Source: Brienomyrus brachyistius (Eukaryota; Chordata; Actinopteri; Osteoglossiformes; Mormyridae). From it: DNA of 64,000 nt. The notes under the pieces are model-generated. The model searched no databases and was not told the DNA's origin. It saw nothing but the letters and a program-made list of their open reading frames with translations. The DNA is taken from assembly GCF_023856365.1 (NCBI RefSeq), contig NC_064538.1:12990435-13054434 (forward strand), given 5' to 3'. A program made the translations under genes and the position numbers. The first letter of the stretch is position 1. Each line of letters begins with the position of its first letter. Shown here in pieces: positions 11,633 to 25,100 of this stretch.

Positions 11633-13499
11633 TCTGCCTTGTGTCGTGTTTGTGTCTTTCTGACAAAGCATGCAACTAGAGCATGAAGGAAGGAGACAAG
11701 TTTCAGGCAAACTAAAATGACCAAAATACAATGCTAGATTTGAACCTGTTCATACACATGGACATAAAATGTGCTGTTTACATGAAATATGGCTCCGCTC
11801 CCATCAGTCAATCAGCTATTTGGGTTTATGATTCTGGGCTGTAGGGTCTGGGCTCTTGCCAATGGCGTTCTGTTGTTTATTTTCTAACAGAAGTGGTTAT
11901 TTCAGGGGGAAAACTGCAGCTGAAATCAATATGCTTATTAAGTTTAAAAAGGCTATAATCATAAAAGAATTATATTGCAATTTATGTACTCAAAAAGCTT
12001 TATGCCCTACAGAATTCATTGCCCTTGAGCAAAAATACATGAGTGGGGAGAGAGAATGGGATTCATAATGGAGATGATTTGAAAAGAAAAATGACATTTA
12101 AAAATCAGGTTTAGTATGAATGTTCCGATCTACACTGATATTCAGCGTATGATGAGTCCGTGGTCCTTGAACAGAGGACTGGACCCTGTTTGCACCTGCT
12201 CATGTCATAAAGAAACTCCTGTTCTGATGTCATTATCAAAGTCCTGAGAAAACAAAACTGATTTAATCTGAAAACCATAACCGTTTATTGGAATTCAGCA
12301 TCAGCTGCCATCAAACTCCAAAGCATCTTATACCAACAAAGTATTAAGATCTCAAAAACTGCGATCCTATATTGTGATGTTATACTGGTCATTTTACCAT
12401 AAACACTAGATGTGTCACTAGGTTAAAAAGAAATAACTGTGAAATGCTTGGAATTGTATGAAGAAGCCAATTGTCCTGCTTTGACGTTTCCCCCTTAACT
12501 CGTAACAAGTAAAATATCTAACAAAATATGAGCTGAGCTGATTATCGATTTAATGCGTTTAACTACAAAGTTAACTGCTGAAAATATGAAACAGTATATT
12601 TAATATCTCAAAAACACACACTTAAATGTTTTCTGAAAGAGAAATATTCTTGCTTTTATCAAGTGCCTCTTCTCATACACCTTAATTTTTCTTATAATTA
12701 TACAAATGTATAAATATGTTATTGTATAACAAAACATTTCACAAAAATATAATAAACATATAATTAAAATGTTCTGTGTGCTACTTTATATTGTATGCAT
12801 ACAGTATATAACAATAAAACACCTAATTACAAATGTACTATTGAAATAACTGACCAACTCTTACTGCAAGTTACTCAAATAAATAGAGCATTCATTTATT
12901 TGCTTTCCTTATTGACATACCAAGGTTTGAAGGGAGGTGATTCATTAAAAATATCAGGGAATGTATCTAGTATAAGTCGTATAGCAAATGCAACACTGAC
13001 AAAAGTGACCGGATTTTTTTCACAATGCTGAGTACTGAGCAGCGGAAATGACCTAACATATAGTATTTTTCTATCATAGCCGTCAACTGGCTCTTCCCAA
13101 TGAGGAATCCCCACTATTTTTAATAGGATTGCTACTGTAGAACCAGTGTAGAGCTCTGTCTGAAAACCTTTACTTGTGTGTGAAACTGGCTTGCACTGAA
13201 AACACAAGGACACAAGGTGGATGGCTATAGTGAACCCACTTAGACTTGCCTTCATATGTAAAGCATGACTAAGTACAAATTACAGCTTTCTGAATGACAG
13301 ACAATGGTATCAGCCTTGGAATACTTGTGGCTGTACACAATGGACGGGGCTGAGGTCACAGCCAAGAAGAGGTATATCCAAACACTTTAAATACTCAAGA
13401 ATTCCCCTTTAAGAACTAATGTTCATGAACAACAGCATACTTCATGGTTTTTGTCTCTCCAGGTGATGAAGTGTCTGTTTCCTGTTAGTCTCAAAATGC
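11633..13499. other. No gene recognised
   Basis: AT-rich intergenic sequence. Short open frames at 11856-12068 and 12795-13255 lack any family signature. Confidence 0.5.
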
Positions 13500-14446
13500 A
13501 GTGCCACACCTGCTGAATGAATCAGAATCAGTAGACTTTTATTATCCCAAAGGAAATAGTTTGTTAGACTCCATGTTACACAACCACGCAACAAGACAAA
13601 AATAGACAGTACACAGAACCACATACAACAATCTCTGCATGAGAATAAATAAGTATGACATCTAGAGACGATAAGTAGGTGGGTTATCATGGCAATAAGT
13701 GTGGCACATGAAATATAATAAATAGGAAGGTGAAATTGATAAGAAAAATAAAATAAATGTTATTATACATGTTACTGTATATGTCCTGGTTGACTGATTT
13801 ACCGACTGTACAGTTTTATGGCCATCAGAAGGAATGACTTCCTCAGGCGTTTTTCGTTAATCAGTCAGTAGCTGAAAGTGCTCTTCTGTCCAAAGACGAT
13901 GCTGTGAAGCGGGTGAGTGGAATTGTCCATGATCGACCGAAGTCTGGACAGCAATCCTCCTCTCTGCCACAGTGTCTTAGCCTCCAGCTTATCCCCTCGC
14001 ACCGACCCAGCCCTCCTGATCAGCTTGAGTTGGGCGTCATTCTCCACCTTCGCACTGCTGCCCCAGCACACACCAGCGTAGAAGAAGGCCCCGACAACAC
14101 CAGGTTCCTAGAACATCGGCAGTATCGCGTCGCAGACTCTGCCGGACCCAAGCCTCCACAGGAATTACAACCTGCTCTGACCCTTCCTGTTGAGGGCAAT
14201 GCAGTTCTCAGACCAGTCCGGTTTGCTGTCAAGGTGGACACCCAAGTACTTATAGTCCTGTACGATCGCCACCATGTCGGGCTGAATGGACAAAGGGGTA
14301 GCTAGCGACCTTGATCTTCTCCTGTCCACTACCAGCTGTTTTGTCTGAATGCTGATTTTTATTATCAGGTAAAAGATCAGACCCACGGCTCTGAGGCTGA
14401 TGGGAACCTCTAAATCGACACATCTGATCCTTTTCACATATTTCAT
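13500..14446 (-). mobile_element. Non-LTR retrotransposon remnant (reverse transcriptase C-terminus and 3' UTR)
   Basis: Three frame-broken pieces on the minus strand read in order as the end of a fish LINE reverse transcriptase. 14446-14165 contains TKQLVVDRRR and YKYLGVHLDSK. About 14090-13865 contains CWGSSAKVEND, LIRRAGSV and IMDNSTHPL. Around 13850-13800 comes a basic KRLRKSF-type ending. These are typical of the thumb and C-terminal part of L2/CR1/jockey-like elements. Two frameshifts and a stop break it. The 3' end has TTTCCTTTGGGATAATAAAA, close to the GGGATCAATAAAGT tail of the SINE at 50226. It is a 5'-truncated dead copy. Confidence 0.85.
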
Positions 14447-15125
14447 TTTACTGTTTATTTCTCTACCTAACTTGTACTGAATTTCAGCTTATGAACATAT
14501 ACACCAACAGATATCTCCTTGTTTCCCAGTTTAACTGCTAATATTATATTCGAAATAAAGATAAAAAAGTTACAAATTACAGAAGTTTCTGAAAGTGCCG
14601 ACCTGCCAGGTATCTTAAGGTAAATTCATTTGGTCTGTAAATTGTAATCGTGACACTAAATAACTGCAGATCCTCTATGCAGATTTGCTGTATTGCCTGT
14701 TAATGAACTTTTGTAATTATTTGCATATTTACTGTTCATACAGTCCTGTTTTAACAAAATGTCCATAGATGCAGAAACAGTTCCAACTCTGTTGTTTACC
14801 ATTCCTGCAGTGAGTCATTACATGGAAATGGAAGGTGACCACCGTTGTCAGCACCGAATCTGACTTCCCTACCTGGAAATCCTTGTAATAGCATCTCCTT
14901 ATCACCAAGGGGCCTGACTGCCAAAACAGCGCTGACACATGAACCTAAAATATGCACGTCAGTGTGCCGTGTGACGCAATCAGTCTTTCTTTTCGAGAGT
15001 TTACCTGGCGGCCTAATTGCTGTCACCATCATATTTTTTTTTGACCAAATAGTCTATGCCAATAATAATCGAATCAATAATTCTGGTTAAAATGGGAAAG
15101 TATTTTATGTCAAAAACATTTTGTA
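14447..15125. other. No gene recognised
   Basis: No convincing gene or repeat was identified. Overlapping open frames near 14729-15090 lack family resemblance and long codon-biased stretches. Confidence 0.45.
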
Positions 15126-15420
15126 TTCATGTTAGGTTATACGGGCTCGCCCTAGGTTAAGAACATCTGACTTACGGACAGCTCCTACTTATGAACGGAC
15201 TGCTGTAAAGCCTATTATATAAAAAATTTGGGGTAAATACAATGCTTCATGCTAACGAACACTACTTCATCATTACAAAACATTGCGTGTTTTTAGCAAT
15301 TTGTTGGTTCAATGTACAGTACGGTACCTAGTCACTTTTATTATTACATTTCATTATTATTATTATTGTTTTTATTTTTCTGACTTACCTACAAATTCGA
15401 CTAAAAGACTGACTTAGGGA
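15126..15420. repeat. Possible interspersed repeat
   Basis: The part around 15140-15200 (GGTTAAGAACATCTGACTTA, then TACTTATGAACGGAC) resembles a motif common in interspersed repeats. Family and borders are unknown. Confidence 0.25.
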
Positions 15421-15738
15421 ATGGAACTCGTCTGTCACCTGGGGTCCCCCTGTGTCGTCCTAAGTGAAACCTTTCTGGTGTTTGTAGTTTGAAGGCTAGA
15501 AGAAATTTAAGATCATTGGTTTGTTTCCTCCTTTCCTGATTTCTGTTTAACTCTGTCATGTGGGAATATACAGTAGGCACTGAATATGCAGTGCAAAAGA
15601 GCACAGTTTCCACCAACTCTGACCAACATATTCAGTTAAACGACTGATGGACAGATCAGACTGCATCAGCATGTGACAAATTAAACAGCCAATTAATCAG
15701 CTTTTTTTGAAAAGTATAATTAGTAACCAGCAGCTTTT

Positions 15739-15777
15739 AATTAATTTAATTAATTAATTAATTAATTAATTAATTAT
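15739..15777. repeat. (TTAA)n microsatellite
   Basis: About nine consecutive ATTA/TTAA tetranucleotides. Confidence 0.95.
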
Positions 15778-15949
15778 GTTGCATACTTAAGTTTAATGGA
15801 CGTGCACAGAAATGGTCTTTACCACTGCAGCTGGTAATGTACTTTAGGCCTAATTCCTACACTTTGGGGCATGTATAATAGATCAGGGCATTTATTCTGC
15901 AAAGCTGGGGCACATGCCCCAAGACATCTAATATCAAAAGGTAATGACA

Positions 15950-16255
15950 CCCGTGGCAACTTTTTGAGCAATGTTACAGAGCAACTTTCCCACTTAGAAT
16001 GGACAACAAATTTCTGTCTTGACAATTTTGATCTCAGTGGGCAACTTTTTGAGATCTTCCAAACAGAATGCTGACAGCCAATCACGTGACCAACTTGGAG
16101 CTTCAGTGTCCATCTTTCTGGTGTCTGTCTCCTGGCAACAGATTTACTTTAATCTGACTGGTTGTTGCCAACTGTGGGCCCATTGCCCTACATCTCACCT
16201 GGTTGCCTGTCACCGGCAACATTGCCAGGCAGCGTTGATTAAAAGTTGCTCTATG
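15950..16255. repeat. Possible degenerate MITE rich in GGCAAC / GTTGCC
   Basis: GGCAACTTTTTGAG occurs twice in direct orientation (about 15956 and 16040). AAAGTTGCTC and several GTTGCC motifs in the opposite orientation follow towards 16250. This suggests inverted-repeat ends of an old DNA element; borders are unclear. Confidence 0.3.
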
Positions 16256-17925
16256 TATCATTCCTTTTACAGGCCACCCCTCTGCTTTTCATCAGATGTC
16301 AATATATCCCTCTACTTTCTTGATTTATATTCACTAGATGAAAATATTACCCATATCCTACTGCTATATCCAAGGATTTAACCCAACTGGTTGTCTTTTC
16401 CTTCTCTATTCCTTTATGTTACGCCCTTGAGTAATCCCTAGACTACCTTCCAGTAGGGTCGTAAGATTTAGTGTCACTATTATAATGTATGGTACCGCTC
16501 TGCATGAAAAAGTCAAATGACTATACTTAACTGCCTTATAAAGGCCGCTTTTAATGAGAATTCAGATAACACTTTAGGTTCAAAATCCATCAAACTCCAT
16601 ATGAACATATTGCATGAAGTATTTAGCACAAATCCTGACATGGTCAAAAGTAAGCAATCTTCATATTATGTTAAAATTAAAAAGAGTTATTTAAGAGGGA
16701 TGCATGTACTGAGATAGAAAATTTCCCATTTGGAAAACAGATCAAAATGTAATTTAAGTGGCTGTTGGGTATTGAGCGATCAGTTCTGAGTTCTCACAGA
16801 AAAGAGTCACTCTTAATGAAGCACAGAAATTGGGTCCCAAACCAGCTGGTATTTATTCAGTGACCTAGACTACAAATTTGGTGATGAATTAATGTGTAAT
16901 TACAGAGATGCTCTCACCTACATATGTGTCTGTGTGTCATGAAGAACAAGATAATGTAGGCATTATCCTCACAGGGATCAAAAAGGTGTCATTATTATTA
17001 TTATTGTTATTATTATTAGTATTAGTAGTTGTAGTAGTAGTAGTAGTAGGTTTCCATACAGAAATTGTGGAAGAAGATGTATGGTACAAAGCTAAGGCTA
17101 TTAGATTTTATTCTCAGTTTTGAACTGATTAGCAAATATGTGAACAATAGTCAAATCAAAATCAGCTATCTTAACACAATTCCTTCTGATTGGTTATTTC
17201 GGCCTGAGTTGTCCAGAATACTTTTGGGAGAATCTGCCCCAAAATGTAACTATTATGTCATTCTAGGTTAAGTTAATCTGAAATGAATTATGTTTCCCTA
17301 TGACACTGTCAGAGAGTTGGAAGATGGATGGATGGTGCGATGAATTATAGTTTATTGTCTCATGTGGTTCAAATATTAAATGAGTGTGAGCTGTGGGACT
17401 GTGAAAAGCTCAACCCAAACACTCTTCACAACGATGTTGCCAACCTACCTGCTCAGCATCTCCTGCTGACCTAATAGTGAACGGACTGAAATCCAACACA
17501 CTAATCATTTTACCCCAGATAGCAGACCCAGGAATGCAGGACATCCAGCAGGCCTTGGACCCTTGTACTACATTGTCTAGACTGACTTTTGAAATGATAA
17601 AATAGTAATGTTCTTAATTGACTTACTTGTATCATCTTATGAGGTTGTTACAGTATTTGCTGTAGAATCTTAAGAACCCATATTGAAAATGATGTTTTAT
17701 AAAACACTGAACTAAATTAAATCAGTGCAGCTGATCGACAGACTTATCTGACATTTTTCAGTTTGCAAATCTGATTCTGAATAAATCAAAATGACCTATA
17801 TAAAACAGACTTGTTCTTAAACATGGTGGTCTTTGTGATAGTTCAATGTACACATCTTATGTAGTGATTGTTCTAGAGTTCAAATTCATCATGTTTATTT
17901 CAAGTCGTTTGTACTTTTTCCAGGG
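16256..17925. other. No gene recognised; trinucleotide microsatellite at 16990-17049
   Basis: Contains an ATT/GTT run passing into GTA repeats at about 16990-17049, whose apparent poly-Leu/poly-Val frame is not a gene. An isolated GGATGGATGG near 17325 may be a SINE tail relic. Nothing else was recognised. Confidence 0.5.
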
Positions 17926-18232
17926 CAGTGGAGAGGCAGGGTGGGTGTTTGAATCCACTCCTTCTGTGTCTGTGCAGAGTCTGCAAGTTCTCCCTGTGTA
18001 GTGCAGTATCCCTCCGGGTCCAGTCGGTTCCTTCCGCAGTTAAACAACTAACGGTGAACTGGCATTTCAGAATTGCCCATAGCATAGCGTGTGAGTGTGA
18101 GCATGTGAGAGCCCTTTGAAGGACTGGCATACCATCGAGGGCGTACCTCTGAGGCCTATGCAGCCGGGGACAGGTGTAGGCCTCCTCATATGACCTGGCA
18201 TTGGATAAGTGGCTGAAATATTGATGGATTTA
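17926..18232 (+). repeat. Degenerate tRNA-headed SINE with L2-like tail
   Basis: Shows the family order seen in the clean copy at 50715: a tRNA B-box-like segment, TCTGCAAGTTCTCCCTGTGT, AATTGCCCATAG, GTGTGAGTGTG, and a GGATAAGTGGCTGAAA tail ending in TGATGGAT. Heavily mutated. Confidence 0.6.
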
Positions 18233-18462
18233 TATCAATAAATTGTGATTGAAAAGCCTCAGAGATGCAAAACCGCAGTGCTCTTGAATACATTTGGATT
18301 ATTTGCATGTAGTTTGTGTTTGCTGTAATACCTGTACTTAATAATCATTTTAAAATCATTTTAGAGGCAACCTTAAATGCTAAACCAATGGTGGACCTTA
18401 TTTGGCCATCCAAACATTATATAGTTAAACTGTACTCTTCAAGATAAGTAGAGCTGTAGTAT

Positions 18463-18489
18463 TTTTTTTTTGGGGGGGGGGGGGGGGGA
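18463..18489. repeat. T-run followed by G-run
   Basis: Poly-T (about 9) directly followed by poly-G (about 18). The G-run could form intermolecular G-quadruplex and is prone to assembly length errors. Confidence 0.9.
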
Positions 18490-18855
18490 CTGGAGTACCT
18501 GCTTGTTCTCCAAGTGTTTACGCTGTATTCCTCTAGGTACTCTGGTTTATTTCAACAGCCTATAAATATTAATGTCTCTAAATTTCCCATATTGTGTAAG
18601 CGCGTGCCATGCCCTGGACTGCCACTCCATGCAGAGTGTCCTCTGTCTTATGCTCTATACTGAGACAAGATCCAGCCCCCCGCAGTCCTATACTGGATAC
18701 ACAATTTTTCAGAATGAATGGATTAATGTCTTTTGTCTTTCTGACCAAAATATATTACATAAAAAACACTCCTACTACTATTTGTGAAAAATATAATATA
18801 TAGAATAAAGCATAAACATATCAGTAACCTAATAACAAAAAAAATGGTAAAACTT

Positions 18856-19262
18856 CACTTGAACCTGTCATCTATAATGCACTATGGATACCTTCATAAT
18901 GCATTATAATACTCAGTATAAGAATTAATAAAGCAGTACAGCATTATCTAATGACAGTTATAGGGCATCATAGTGTTGATTATAGTACTTCATAAGTTCC
19001 AATGAAGCTCTCATCTATAATGCACTATGGATACATTCATAATACATTACAATGGTTGGTATAAGAATTAAGGATGCTTGTATTGCATTATGAAGGTATC
19101 TATAGTGCATTATAGATGAGAGCTTCATAAACCCTTTATAATGTGTAATAAACATGGCTAAAATGTGTTATGCCTTTTTATGAATATTTATAGCCATGTT
19201 TATAATGCTTCATGAATTCATTATAAAGCATTATGAATGTGTTCATAGATTCTTATAGACAT
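18856..19262. mobile_element. Palindromic MITE-like element with three copies of a 40-bp motif
   Basis: Arms at 19004-19043 and 19087-19126 are 40 bp each and reverse-complementary at 38 of 40 positions, separated by 43 bp. A third, direct copy lies at 18861-18900 (37 of 40). A second hairpin has 13-bp perfect arms at 19148-19160 and 19191-19203. This is typical of small non-autonomous fish DNA transposons. Superfamily and target duplication were not determined. Confidence 0.65.
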
Positions 19263-20640
19263 GGCATTCATCGAAAATGTTTCCAAAAAAAATCACTTAG
19301 GATTTCTGCAATCTTAAAATGTTGTTTCAAAATAAATGGGTGTCCAGTGGCAAAAAGGCATAAAAAGATAAGATAATGATCAACAGATGAGTTGGAAGTA
19401 GGACACCACATGGTGGGAGCCGTTTTACAGAACAGGATGTAGCCTTCAAGCTGTGAAAAGCCACTGAGTATGAAAAAAGGTAAATATGGAATGTGAACAA
19501 GAAGCAGCATGTAGTCTGCAATGCAGTCTAAAGTGAGGTGTAGCAATTACACAAGTGGCAATTGATTAGTTACAAAAAACTGATAGCAAGTATTCAGAGA
19601 AGAATTTTAAGTTCATCATATAGTCTTGCAGGCACATGTGGTCCCAACACAGACCATGGCATATGGCCCAGAAGAGAACCTAATGAAATGGCAGATGTGA
19701 TCACAGTATGTTTCACTGGCTGCATGGAAAACCCAAGTACACACAGTGCTTTCCTCTTGTACCATAAAAAAAACCTTTAAAGACACCCTACGTCACTTTT
19801 ACCATTCCACTGTTGCTTGTACTATATAAGTTTTCAATGATGACACAGAAGTCGGGTTATACCAGTGGAAGGTTGGTTTTGGACTTAATAATAGACAGTT
19901 TGCCTTGGGTATTCGTAAAACTACTTTGAACAGAGCATAGCATGATTAAATTGTAAAATATGCTACTTCAGTCATATGGGTATATAGTTGGCCAGAATGG
20001 TACAGTAAACATTAAAGGCTGCCACTCTCACCTGGCAATAATCAGTTCAAATTACTGCTTTTTTGCAGACATATGACTACATAACATTTTGTTTCAGATA
20101 GTTCTTTTCATGAAAAATTCTGGGTGAAAATCTAACTACTGAAATACATATACGCACAGATGAACATATAATATTCCAAATTAGCAAACTCTCTGTAACA
20201 ATCTGACACAATCACTTCATGGAGGAGACCATAATTTGTTTTTTTTTTATATATATTTAAAATTAATCATATTATATCATTAATCATGAATCATATCATT
20301 CTAATGGGTCGGCAGGGATACAGCCCCAAACTGAAAGGTTAAAATGTATTTCATGCACAAATCTCGAGAAGTATCTATGTTTTCAGAGTGCTTCCATGCA
20401 GAAAGTCACTATCAATGGTAAATAAGCAGAACTTTGCAGCCATAAAAAAAAACTACAGAAAAACAAAAAACTCCAGCATTTATCCACATGTAAATCATTC
20501 TTAACATCAAACAGAAAAAAGCTCATTTTAGAAAGGATGGACTGGACCTACCTAAGTGAAATCACCTCCTATTAGCCTGCAAGAAACAACTAAAATGCAG
20601 ACAAACGAGACTGGGATATACTTTTCCTTTACATTTCCGT
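19263..20640. other. No gene recognised
   Basis: AT-rich sequence with weak open frames at 19268-19546 and 19562-19780. No family signature or convincing repeat. Confidence 0.5.
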
Positions 20641-20875
20641 ACTTCCTTGTCCTATGCAGGGTTCTGGGGGTCTGGGGGACTGGGGCCTATTCTAAAGGCT
20701 ATGGGTGCAAGATAGGGACTAAGACTGTAGGGGCAGGGGGAACCATGTGACCTGAAGGGAACCCCGACATGACACAGGGAGAACACGCAAACTCCACACA
20801 CGTAAGGTCAGGGCAGAGGTTCCGACCCCAGCTCCACTCCACAGTGGCCACAGCACTTACCACTGTATCATCTCC
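20641..20875 (-). repeat. SINE fragment, reverse orientation
   Basis: Carries GGGAGAACACGCAAACTCCA, the reverse complement of the conserved GGAGTTTGCATGTTCTCCC block, followed by a degenerate tRNA-like head. The tail side is disrupted. Confidence 0.6.
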
Positions 20876-21546
20876 ACTTTTTTTCCAACGAGACAATAAT
20901 GATGATAACATTTAAATGATTCTGAGGCTATTTGGTGTGAATCTGACATGTTACCTAGTATCTCATTATCCAAAAAAAAGAGTTTCGAGTGGAAACACAA
21001 CAGCACACCAGGCAAATCTGTGGTAGCGAAATTGTGCACTGCTACGGAACATCCAAATGCAGTGCTACGAATGCATGCGGCTTCACAGGCAGTGCTGCGC
21101 ATGCTTACACTGAATTCACAGTGTACACTTCAGCTCATCACTCACTAACACATATATGGACAAATTAATGTAACACGAGTAGTTTAACTTAACTTGATAT
21201 AACAGATATAATATGGCTGACTTTTAATTCAGGGGGTTACAGAGACAGCAGGAGAGGTGCAGTAAAACTGTGGGAGGATGCAGTGGCTAAATCATTTAGG
21301 GGAAGGAGAGGTCAAAGGGCACCTTTATTAAAAATGAAGGAGAGGGTGGGTGTTGACCTCAGTCATATTACATTTTGTTAAAACAAATCAGTAGGGTAAA
21401 GGCCACTTGACAGTTTAAATTAAGCACTTGATAAACAAGGACATTTCTAGGATAGAAATAAAATTACCACTGCGTGAAAGTCATTGATAAAATACAACAT
21501 TTATTACCATATACTGAAATTATTTTGAGAGTTTGGTAAACTAAGG
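20876..21546. other. No gene recognised
   Basis: AT-rich sequence without a recognised gene or repeat. Confidence 0.45.
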
Positions 21547-22117
21547 GCATAGCGGCGCAGTGCTTGGCACTGTTCTCTTCCACCTCTAGGACCTGGGTTC
21601 AAGTCTCCACCAGGTTTCTGTGTGTGTGTGGAGTTTGCATGCTCTCCCCATGTCACTGTGGAGTTTTCTTGGGGTTCTGTAGTGTCCCCAAGCCCAAGTC
21701 CCAAAACATGCTGAGGTTAATTAGAGTTGCCAAACTGCTTGTAGGTGTGCATGTATGAGTGTGCCCTGTGATGGGTTGGTGTCCCATCCTGGGCTGTTCC
21801 CTGCCTTGCACTCGTAGCCTCTGGGACAGACTCCAAACCCCCTGTGACCCAGAATAACACAGGCAGTTACAGAAAATAGGTTAAGATAAACTTTAGTTTC
21901 CTCCAGGTACTCCAGTTTTCCCCACAATCCAAAAGCATGCTAGGGTGAATTGGGGCTACCAAATTATCCTTAAGTTTGAAAGTCTGAGTGACTGGTGTGT
22001 GAGTGTGCCCTGCGATGGGTTGGCGCCCCATCCTAGATTATTCCCTGCCTTGTGCCCTTAGCTTCCGAGAGCCCTGGACCCTTGTAACCAAGCAAATACT
22101 GAAAAAGCATAGATGGA
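21547..22117 (+). repeat. Two tandem SINE copies, the second lacking its head
   Basis: The first copy (21547-21880) has the tRNA-like head, the GGAGTTTGCATGCTCTCCCC block, a mid-section with AACATGCTGAGGTTAATT, and a CAGTTACAGAAAATAGG tail. A second copy starts at about 21895 within the TTTCCTCCAGGTACTCCAG block, and its tail ends in ATAGATGGATG near 22117. An old insertion into, or a recombination between, related copies would explain this. Confidence 0.75.
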
Positions 22118-22120
22118 TGA

Positions 22121-22147
22121 ACTATTATTATTATTATTATTATTATC
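22121..22147. repeat. (TTA)n microsatellite
   Basis: Roughly nine TTA units directly downstream of the SINE tail, from which such runs commonly arise. Confidence 0.9.
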
Positions 22148-25100
22148 ATTATATGATAAATGTACAATTATTGCAGGTAGGACCAATGACAAAGAGCCTT
22201 GAATTGTATTCTCACAGTTGCCTCCACATTGAACCTCTCGTGTGAATTCTATGAGGCTGTGGATTGAGAAGGGAGGGGTTGAAAGAAATGGGGGTGTTTG
22301 GAGGTGGAGGGCTGGCTCATAGTTAAGTACTGGATAGCAACAGCAGTTGAGTATTAATGCATGAGTTCTGTGGGATCGAATGAAATGGAATTTATTAACT
22401 TATTCACAAAGACTCTCTTCTAAAACCATCACTGAATGGCAGTTATAAAAATTAGGCAAATAAACACATCCTCGGAGAACAATAGTATTTTCTCGAATGA
22501 TACCTGGATTGACAGGGGATGAACGGAACGTAATATATTGGGAGGATGGGCGGCAAGTCGATAGAAAGGCAAATATTTTTAAAGGAGGTATGTCAGCTTA
22601 AGTCCCAGAGCTGTCTATATGTATCAGTGTCTAACACCTTAACCTGAAGATATGTACAGCACGTTCGTGAACATTTCATGACTGACTAAGCCCCTTAAAA
22701 CCCATTTAATTTAATAAATACGACACTACTACACAACACCATAACTGTAATATAACTCAGAGCGGGCCTTCTCAGAACGAAATATATATATATATTTAAA
22801 AAAAGTCGCGAACCTCTTGGTATCTAATGTGCTTATGCGGTTCCGACCTCCACCTGATAATGTCTGGAATATGGGTGACAGAATCTCCTGCGAGATGCGG
22901 GTGCCTACATGTGTGCTTGTGTGTACTGGGCGCAGAAAGCTGCTAATATAGGCCTACATACATAGCTTTCGGCTAAGGCGCTTTGTGTCGTAACAGTTGC
23001 CATAGCACTAATGTGTTGCAGTCTGTTTTAACACTATACAATGACGGATAGGTATTTAGAGCAAACAGCAATCAAACGGCATTTAGAACAGAACGAGGCG
23101 GCGACAGAATGGGAGTAATTATTACATTAATATCTTACCTGATTTTGTGCTTCTCGTCGAGACAAAGGCGGCGAATTCAGTTCCAGGCCAGTTTAAGTGG
23201 CTTTCGGTAGTTTATGGGGAAAAAAACAATAAAAACAAAGAAATATAGTCTTTCAAAGCCGGAACCTGGGTTACACATCAGATTGCAAAAATATTATATC
23301 GGATGTAACATGATGTCCCAGTAAACTGAATGATAGAAAAATAGCCAACAAATAAATAAATAATAAGAGACAGCAAGTCTGCAAAATAGACCAAACCCTG
23401 AAAGAAGTCATTTTGTTATGACTTTTCATAATATACCAGTTGCCGACTTTTAAAACAAAGGACATTTAAATAAACACATGTTTTAAAAAACAAAAAGAAT
23501 CGTTTCCTCTTTTTTCGTGTGCATGTCATGTCTTCGGATTTTCCATAAAGCGCACAGGTTCTGAATTAGATTCCCATCAGACGCCAGTTGAATAGAGCGA
23601 ATAAAATACGCTGTAAACAGGATTGCAATATCGCTAATACATCTTCCCATCTTTATCCATTTCCAACAAAAGAGGCATCCCGAATATCACCTAGATGTAT
23701 ATTTATAAAATGTAACCTATTTCGAAAATACTGATGAAGATAGCCGTCTGCAGCAGAAAACGCATCAACTGATTCTAGTCTTTGAATGCAGCTTTTCTTG
23801 AATTCTTCATTTTAACGTTATAGATTTTTCACCTATTAATAAAAATCGATGACATTCGTTTTCAGAATCATGAGACCGTCATCCCCTTTAATGGTGGTTA
23901 CATCTTCAAGCGTATCCAGTTGTATTTGTCTTGAACATGCAGTACACTCATCCTATGTGAAGATATGTACACAGTGCCTGTAGGCGCCCTATATTTAAAT
24001 AGCCTGCGCTTGGTTTTTGTGTTTTGCAAAAAAAAAAAAAAAAAATCGCCGCGTTGTGGGATAAGTGCAGATATATTGCATACAAGTTTAGAATCCAGCG
24101 TGGTTGTTCTTAATACATAAGAAAAACTAGGGGGGGGGGCATCAAAAAGAAATGGCTGTTTTGTAATGGTGAACTGGAAACAGTGTCTCGATCCTGTCTG
24201 CGTTTTGCATCCGTTATTCTCGGCTGACGTCGGAAACTGTAAGGCTTATATTAGGGGCTTTTCGGCGGAGGGTAAGATAATCATAAGTCTGAGTGCGCTA
24301 CTATTCAGAAATTAGGAAATAAAATAAACAAACCCAGTCATTTCACTCGATAGTTATGGCCGTCTGATGTTTTGGCACTCGGGAAAAGGCTTTAAAGGTG
24401 GTTCATTTGACATCACAATCAATAATAAAAATATCAGTATTAAAAATAAAACGCGATTACTCTGATAAAAAAAAATGTCGACATTTCTTGTCTGAAATCC
24501 TTATGTTCGAAATAATACAGAAAAACATGCTTAATAGCAAAAGGGTTTAAATAAAACCCAGAATACCGACAGTAGCAAGGTAGGTCAATAATATGAATAA
24601 TTGAAATATACCTAGGAGTGCCCTGTCCTGTAATAAAAATAAGTTAAAAGAGATTTAGTGTCACAATTTGTAAAATAAAACACTGATTTAAGATGCCTTA
24701 GACAAACTACCAACTATCGGGAAGGGTGTATTTTTATTACTACGTTTTAAGTTCGGAACAAACAGACAGCGGTTCTGTCAGCTCGATGTCGAATCGAATG
24801 CCACTTTATACGTTTTTCAGACCCAGGCTGCATTCACAAATGATAATTCTGTTTTTGTTACTTTGTTTGTAGTCATGAAAGATCAACCATTGATGCCTGT
24901 GACTTTTGAATGACGTGAAGCTACCTGATTGACAGGTGTCATTCTCAGACTCGGTCTGCTTATTAATGGCCAGTCCCTTTGACTTGATAAGTAATACAGT
25001 ATCGCTAAAACCATTTATTGCGTCTGCTAGAATAAAGTTCAGTTTTAGTCTATTGCCTGTAATGAATAATAATAACAGACTGTGGTTCTGTCTTTTGTAC

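Noticed and set aside
13865..14446. Functional reverse transcriptase gene
   Set aside because: The pieces are in different frames with internal stops and the 5' part is missing; it is a dead LINE fragment.
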